Shown here in pieces: positions 5,100 to 8,579 of a DNA stretch of 8,579 nt. Position numbers and translations under genes: made by a program. Source of the DNA: Chloroflexota bacterium. GTDB taxonomy: Bacteria > Chloroflexota > Limnocylindria > Limnocylindrales > CSP1-4. The notes beneath the pieces were generated by a model. The model saw only the letters and a program-made list of their open reading frames with translations, was not told the DNA's origin and did no database searches. Where the stretch lies: the NCBI GenBank assembly GCA_025935655.1, contig JAICUV010000145.1, positions 1 to 8,579 of the forward strand, read 5' to 3'. How positions within the stretch are numbered: the first letter of the stretch is position 1; each line of letters begins with the position of its first letter.

Positions 5100-6534
5100 A
5101 GCCGCAGAAGGTCGCGGTCACGTCATAGAGGACGGGCAGGCCCCAGCGGAGCGCATCGACGCCCACTCGCTCGTCGATGCCGTGGAAGCGCTCCAGGAAC
5201 CGCTCCCCGGGCTCGAGGCGCAGGGGCGAGAACCCGTACAGCGGGACGCCCAGGCGGACGAGGTGCTTGCCGTCGGTCGCGAACGGCGCCATGACCGGGA
5301 CCGGGACGCCGTCCGGGTCGGCGGCGCGGATCGCGGCCCGCAGGAGGTCGTAGAGCTCGCCCGAAACGGGCGCATCCACGGGGATCGCCGTGTGGATTCG
5401 CTCGAGATCGCAGTGGGGCGCGAGGTCGCCCAGCCGCGCGAGGATCTCCTCCCGGATGTCGTCGGGCGTCGTGCCCGGCAGCGTCCGGATGTCGATCGTG
5501 ACCTCGGCCTCGCCCGGGATGATGTTGTACTTGGTGCCCGCGTGGAAGATCCCCGGGCTGATCGTGTCCCGGATCAGCGCGCGCAGCGCCCGGGCGTACA
5601 TCGGGTCGCACATGGCCCGCAGGGCGGCCTCGCTGCGACGCGGGTCGTCGCCCCCGACCTCGGCGAGGAGCGCCGCCTGGTCGGGCCCGAGCGCCGCCGC
5701 GACCTCGTCGAGCAACGTGCGCATCACCGGCGTGATGCGCGGCTCGCCCGGCGTCGCGAGGCGGCGGACCGCTTCCGCGGCCATGACGAGCGCGTTGTCG
5801 TCGCGCGGCATCGAACCATGGCCCCACGTGCCGTGGACGAGGATCCGGAACACCTCGTGGCCCTTCTCCGCGACCTGGATCGGGTAGAACCGGCGGCCCG
5901 CGATGTCGGCGCTGACGCCGCCGGCCTCGTTGACGCCACCCGCGGCGCGCAGCAGGTCCGGCCGGTTGTCGACGACCCAGCCGGCGCCCTCCCAACCGCC
6001 GTTCTCCTCGTCCGCGGTGCACGCGAACAGCACGTCGCGACGGAGGCCCGGGATCGGGTCGCGGGCGGGGTCGAGGCCGGCGGCACGCGCTCGGGCGGCC
6101 AGCAGTCGGAGCACGCCCACCTCGAGCGCGACCATGCCCTTCATGTCCACGGCGCCGCGGCCCCACACGTAGCCGTCCGCCACGTCCCCGTCGAACGGAC
6201 CGTGGGTCCAGCCGTCCGCGGCGTTCGCCGGGACCACGTCGAGATGCGAGAGGAGCAGGAACGGGTCGCCCCCGGTGTCGTCGCCCCGCAGGCGGGCGAA
6301 CACCGAGCCTCGACCCGGGAAGGGCTCCAGGACCTCGGGTTCGAGGCCGAACGAGCGCAGCTCCGCGGCGATCCGGTTCGCCGCGTCCAGCTCGGGGCCG
6401 GGCGGGTTGGGCGGGTTGATCGACGGGACCCGGATGAGGTCCGCGAGGAAGCCCACGAGGTGCTCGTGCGCGGCGGCCCAGTCCATGTCCGGCAGCGCCG
6501 CGGAGGGGCGCGGGTCGAGGGCGGGCGGCGGCAC
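5098..6534 (-). CDS. M20-family zinc metallopeptidase / amidohydrolase
   Basis: The 478-residue protein has the full set of M20 dinuclear-zinc residues: His97 and Asp99 in LLLSHLDVVPA, bridging Asp130 in WGRGAVDMKG, catalytic Glu176 and ligand Glu177 in ADEENGG, Glu203 in NEAGG, and a final His451 in HGIDERVG. The dimerisation/lid domain would lie at about 220-370, with HGTWGHGSMP and GTKYNIIPGEAEVTIDIR typical of it. Members remove amino acids or acyl groups from peptides or N-acyl amino acids (carboxypeptidase, ArgE or DapE type), and the substrate cannot be told here. No signal peptide is seen, so it is probably cytoplasmic. The start is GTG 6534, 1 bp after the stop of the upstream small gene, suggesting translational coupling. 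An internal ATG at 6486 (MDWAAAHEHL) is a credible alternative, but neither start has a strong ribosome-binding site. Confidence 0.92.
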   Translation of the reverse strand: MPPPALDPRPSAALPDMDWAAAHEHLVGFLADLIRVPSINPPNPPGPELDAANRIAAELRSFGLEPEVLEPFPGRGSVFARLRGDDTGGDPFLLLSHLDVVPANAADGWTHGPFDGDVADGYVWGRGAVDMKGMVALEVGVLRLLAARARAAGLDPARDPIPGLRRDVLFACTADEENGGWEGAGWVVDNRPDLLRAAGGVNEAGGVSADIAGRRFYPIQVAEKGHEVFRILVHGTWGHGSMPRDDNALVMAAEAVRRLATPGEPRITPVMRTLLDEVAAALGPDQAALLAEVGGDDPRRSEAALRAMCDPMYARALRALIRDTISPGIFHAGTKYNIIPGEAEVTIDIRTLPGTTPDDIREEILARLGDLAPHCDLERIHTAIPVDAPVSGELYDLLRAAIRAADPDGVPVPVMAPFATDGKHLVRLGVPLYGFSPLRLEPGERFLERFHGIDERVGVDALRWGLPVLYDVTATFCG

Positions 6535-6535
6535 C

Positions 6536-6790
6536 TCAGGCGCCGGTGATGATCGCGCTGGCGATGCCGAGCACGAAGCCCAGCGCGACGATCGCCGCGA
6601 CCATCGCGACGAGCATCCAGACGTACGGGCGCTCGCGCTCGAGCTCCTCCGGGAGGTTCGGGTCGTCGCCGCCGGTGATGTAGGGCTGCTCGAGCCCGCG
6701 CTTGCGCGCCGCGACGTTGCGGTACTCGTCGTATTTCTCGGGGTCGGGCGGGAGGGTCGCGGGGCCCGGCCGGTCGGTCTGGTCTGTCAC
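6536..6790 (-). CDS. Small single-pass membrane protein of unknown function
   Basis: This 84-residue protein has a charged, proline-rich N-terminal half (about 1-55, including PPDPEKYDEY and DDPNLPEELERERP). One C-terminal hydrophobic helix follows at about 57-82 (VWMLVAMVAAIVALGFVLGI). It would be tail-anchored with the N-terminal part probably cytoplasmic. The start is GTG 6790, with no strong ribosome-binding site. I do not recognise the family. It ends 1 bp before the M20 peptidase start, so the two are probably co-transcribed and translationally coupled. Strong G/C third-position preference and the tight coupling support it as a real gene despite its size. An antisense frame covering 6787-7347 is judged spurious. 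Confidence 0.72.
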   Translation of the reverse strand: MTDQTDRPGPATLPPDPEKYDEYRNVAARKRGLEQPYITGGDDPNLPEELERERPYVWMLVAMVAAIVALGFVLGIASAIITGA

Positions 6791-6820
6791 GCGTCCATGA
6801 TGCCGCAGGTTCGCCCGCCG

Positions 6821-6826
6821 TATCCT
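6821..6826 (+). promoter_or_regulatory. Possible -10 element (TATCCT) for the four-helix membrane protein gene
   Basis: TATCCT matches four of six -10 consensus positions in the 114-bp gap between divergent genes. It would give a leader of about 70 nt before the ATG at 6905. No clear -35 is present. The leader is GC-rich, with a small stem of CCGGC and GCCGG around 6853-6867, and I see no known riboswitch pattern in it. Confidence 0.25.
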
Positions 6827-6904
6827 CGAGACAGGTGATCCGAGCTGCCGCCCGGCCCGCAGCCGGCCCAGGGCACGCCCGACGCCTGCCAGAGGGAGTC
6901 GACC

Positions 6905-7279
6905 ATGCGCCGTCCGATCGGGATCTGGATCATCTCGTTCCTCGCGATCGCCGCCGGGGTGATGTACCTGGCCGGCGGGCTCAACCTCATGGGCGCGGTC
7001 ATGTTCGGACCCGCGCGGTCGGGGACCGGCGTCTGGTTCACGGGCTTCCTGAGCGCGGGCATCGGGATCGCGTTCATCGCGATCGGTGCGGCGCTGTTCA
7101 CCCTGAAGCCGCTCGCGCTGGCGTTCGTGATGCTCCTCGGCGTGCTGGGGCTGCTCGGGGCGGGCTGGGCGCTGCTCCTGACCGGCGACCTGGCGTACGG
7201 CCTGTCGCAGGCCATCCTGCCCGCGTTCCTCCTGTGGTACGCCAACCGCCCCGAGATCCAGGAGACGTTCGGCTTCTGA
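6905..7279 (+). CDS. Small four-helix integral membrane protein of unknown function
   Basis: The 124-residue product has four predicted membrane helices: about 5-29 (IGIWIISFLAIAAGVMYLAG), 45-66 (GVWFTGFLSAGIGIAFIAIG), 70-93 (KPLALAFVMLLGVLGLLGAG) and 98-114 (LAYGLSQAILPAFLLWY). The termini are short and lack catalytic-looking motifs. The N-terminus begins MRRP, so it is likely inside by the positive-inside rule. The opening, with Arg-Pro followed by Gly-Ile and the first helix, resembles small uncharacterised bacterial membrane proteins, but I cannot name a family. The start is well supported: GAGGGAG (6892-6898) lies 6 nt before the ATG. The gene is monocistronic, divergent from the small membrane protein/M20 pair and convergent with the asparaginase gene, whose stop is enclosed in the same hairpin as its own. 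Confidence 0.82.
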   Translation: MRRPIGIWIISFLAIAAGVMYLAGGLNLMGAVMFGPARSGTGVWFTGFLSAGIGIAFIAIGAALFTLKPLALAFVMLLGVLGLLGAGWALLLTGDLAYGLSQAILPAFLLWYANRPEIQETFGF

Positions 7280-7301
7280 CGGGCGCGCGAGGCGCCGTCA
7301 G
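7276..7301. terminator. Hairpin enclosing both stop codons of a convergent pair
   Basis: Bases 7276-7282 pair with 7295-7301 (CTGACGG with CCGTCAG). The stem continues as 7284-7286 with 7292-7294 after one bulged G, leaving a 5-nt loop. The membrane-protein stop (7277-7279) and the asparaginase stop (7298-7300) lie in opposite arms. A shared bidirectional terminator is likely even though T-tracts are absent. Confidence 0.55.
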
Positions 7302-8305
7302 GCGTCGAACAGGGCCTGCATCGCCTCGCGCTCACGGATCCCCGCACCGAGCGCGAGCCGGAGCAGGATCCGCGCCTTCCACGGGCGCAGGTCGTCCGAG
7401 CCGACGAACCCGGCGGCCGCGAGCGCAGGGACGGCGGGCACGCGGCCGGCGTCGACGCGGGTCGCCTGGACGACGGTCACGCCCGCGGCGGCAGCCCGAC
7501 CGAGCGCCTGGACCTCGAGCGGGGTGGGGTAGCCGGCACCGGTCCCGGCGCTCACGATGCCGCGCGCACCCGCCGCCACCGCCGCGTCGACATGGGTGGC
7601 GTCCGCGCCCTGGTGGCTCACGACGATGTCGACGCGGGGCAGGGTGCGCAGGTCCACGTTCGCGAACTCGCCGCGCAGCGTCGAGCCCCTCGCCGGACGG
7701 TGGGCGAGGACCACCCGGCCGTCGCCGTCCACCCAGCCCAGCGGTCCCCCGGCGCCGTCGCGGAACGCGGAGACGCGCATCGTGTCCGCCTTCGTGGCAT
7801 CCCGGGCGCCGTGGATCGTGTCGTCCAGCAGCACGAGCGCGCCGAGGCCGCGGGCGGACGAGGCGGCCGCGACCCGGACGGCGTTGACGACGTTGAGCGG
7901 CCCGTCGGCCGACAACGCCGACGCGGGGCGCATGCCGCCCGTGAGGACGACCGGCGCGTCGCCCGGCACCACGAGGTGGAGGAGCCAGGCCGTCTCCTCG
8001 AGCGTGTTGGTGCCGTGGGTGACGACGACGCCATCGGCCTCGTCCCGGTCGAGGAGGCCCCGGACGAGCGCCACGAGATCGGCCAGGTCCTCGTCGGTCA
8101 GGGCGTGCGCGCGGAGGCGACGGAACGGGACCTCGGTCGCACGGGCGACGGCGGCGAGCTCCGGTGCGATCCCCGCGACGAGCTCGCCCGGCTCGAGGCG
8201 GACGCCGGTCTCGAGGTAGGCCGCGAGGTCGAGGCGGTCCACGCCGAGGGAGTCGATCGTGCCGCCGGTCGTGACGATCGCGACGCGCGGGAGCGGCGCG
8301 CTCAC
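7298..8305 (-). CDS. Asparaginase/glutaminase-family amidohydrolase with Asp-to-Asn change in the second Thr motif
   Basis: The 335-residue protein fits the L-asparaginase family, which hydrolyses Asn (and often Gln) to the acid plus ammonia. Motif one is TTGGTI, with nucleophile candidate Thr13. Motif two is VTHGTNTLEETA, with Thr99 but Asn100 where E. coli AnsB has catalytic Asp90. The catalytic Lys is Lys172 in ARDATKADT. Further conserved blocks are GMRPASALSADGPLN (124-138), VDAGRVP (284-290) and DLRPWKARILLRLAL (305-319). No signal peptide is present, so it is probably cytoplasmic. The lid segment after motif one is VDRLDLAAYLETG, with Tyr30 as a possible counterpart of AnsB Tyr25. The start is GTG 8305, chosen because it directly precedes the first strand (RVAIVTTGGTI); the ribosome-binding site is weak (GTGAG). 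The next gene upstream on this strand ends 43 bp away, so the two may share an operon. Confidence 0.88.
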   Translation of the reverse strand: MSAPLPRVAIVTTGGTIDSLGVDRLDLAAYLETGVRLEPGELVAGIAPELAAVARATEVPFRRLRAHALTDEDLADLVALVRGLLDRDEADGVVVTHGTNTLEETAWLLHLVVPGDAPVVLTGGMRPASALSADGPLNVVNAVRVAAASSARGLGALVLLDDTIHGARDATKADTMRVSAFRDGAGGPLGWVDGDGRVVLAHRPARGSTLRGEFANVDLRTLPRVDIVVSHQGADATHVDAAVAAGARGIVSAGTGAGYPTPLEVQALGRAAAAGVTVVQATRVDAGRVPAVPALAAAGFVGSDDLRPWKARILLRLALGAGIREREAMQALFDA

Positions 8306-8333
8306 CGATCGCGGCTCACGGGCGGTCGCTCAC
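8300..8333. repeat. Three GCTCAC direct repeats at exact 14-bp spacing
   Basis: GCTCAC occurs at 8300-8305, 8314-8319 and 8328-8333. The first copy overlaps the GTG start of the asparaginase gene and the other two lie in the short gap before the upstream gene. The bases between copies are not conserved. This may be an operator for a tandem-binding regulator or chance. Confidence 0.35.
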
Positions 8334-8348
8334 GGGGTGGCACCCTGC

Positions 8349-8579
8349 TCAGCCGAGGACCGAGGCGGCGGCGTGGTCGATGGGGCCGGGCACGGCCGTC
8401 GCGCCCACCGGATCGGCATCGGCGGGGCGCCAGTGCGGCGCGGCGGCGGGCGGCACGAACCGGTCCATCCGCGAGAGCAGGCGGCGGATCCGGAGCCCCT
8501 CGAGCGGCCCGAGCGCGTACAGCGGCATCGGCTGGAGCCAGACCGCCGAGCCCAGGCTCACGGCGTCGGCGCCCGCCCA
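8349..8579 (-). CDS. Unrecognised protein, C-terminal fragment
   Basis: The minus-strand frame is open from the window edge to a stop at 8349-8351 and encodes the last 76 residues of a protein whose start is outside the window. The fragment begins WAGADAVSLGSAVW, which resembles the GADAV-x-x-GSA phosphate-binding turn of TIM-barrel enzymes such as flavin-dependent oxidoreductases. This short match is weak evidence. A basic amphipathic stretch follows (LEGLRIRRLLSRMDRF). The tail is rich in Pro, Ala and Asp and looks disordered (PADADPVGATAVPGP). Codon third positions are mostly G/C, supporting real coding. It lies 43 bp upstream of the asparaginase gene on the same strand and may be co-transcribed with it. 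I do not assign a function. Confidence 0.6.
   Translation of the reverse strand, partial: WAGADAVSLGSAVWLQPMPLYALGPLEGLRIRRLLSRMDRFVPPAAAPHWRPADADPVGATAVPGPIDHAAASVLG

Noticed and set aside
5182..6549. Plus-strand ORF opposite the M20 peptidase (and 5123-6166 in another minus frame)
   Set aside because: The M20 frame has every metal and catalytic residue in order, and the overlapping frames are Arg-rich shadows.
6787..7347. Minus-strand ORF of 186 codons opposite the four-helix membrane protein
   Set aside because: It has no recognisable motif. The plus-strand frame has a strong ribosome-binding site, four coherent hydrophobic helices and a terminator hairpin.
7557..8219. Plus-strand ORF of 220 codons opposite the asparaginase gene
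   Set aside because: It is Ser/Ala/Arg/Thr-rich shadow sequence, while the minus frame carries all asparaginase motifs.
1..8579. CRISPR, tRNA/rRNA, insertion sequence, phage, toxin-antitoxin or defence genes
   Set aside because: No regularly spaced long repeats, no cloverleaf-like sequence, no transposase or integrase motifs and no terminal inverted repeats were seen on either strand.

Overview
The window is very GC-rich bacterial chromosome with strong G/C preference at third codon positions, several GTG starts, short intergenic gaps and long spurious antisense ORFs. This fits a high-GC lineage such as Actinomycetota (for example Thermoleophilia) or a high-GC Chloroflexota group. No rRNA or marker gene is present, so the assignment is an inference. 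I see no tRNA, rRNA, CRISPR array, insertion sequence or phage gene, and every part is compatible with stable core chromosome.

Layout. Bases 1-120 (+) are the 3' end of a type-1 copper (cupredoxin) protein. Bases 141-632 (+) encode a 4HBT-family acyl thioesterase, probably from a leaderless mRNA. Converging on it from the minus strand is a three-gene fatty-acid cluster, transcribed fabD (4271-3297), then a first fabF-type ketosynthase (3267-1993), then a second (1901-636). A MarR-family regulator (4375-5076, +) diverges from fabD, with an 8-bp inverted repeat in the shared intergenic region. Convergent with marR are an M20 metallopeptidase (6534-5098, -) and, 1 bp upstream of it, a small single-pass membrane protein (6790-6536, -). 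A four-helix membrane protein (6905-7279, +) diverges from that pair and converges on a cytoplasmic asparaginase-family gene (8305-7298, -). The 3' end of an unrecognised gene (8579-8349, -) lies upstream of the asparaginase.

How the genes fit together. FabD would load malonyl groups onto ACP and the two KAS II-type synthases would elongate acyl-ACP. The thioesterase next door could hydrolyse acyl thioesters, and the divergent MarR protein is a natural candidate regulator of the cluster. acpP, fabH and fabG are absent from the cluster. The two ketosynthases are divergent paralogues, both with complete Cys-His-His catalytic sites. They differ from E. coli FabF at the acyl-pocket floor, and the upstream one also differs in both gating loops.

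Most of the window is ordinary housekeeping sequence. The points most worth a second look are the ketosynthase pair, the divergent MarR/operator arrangement, hairpins at all three convergent gene junctions, and an Asp-to-Asn change in the asparaginase catalytic motif.
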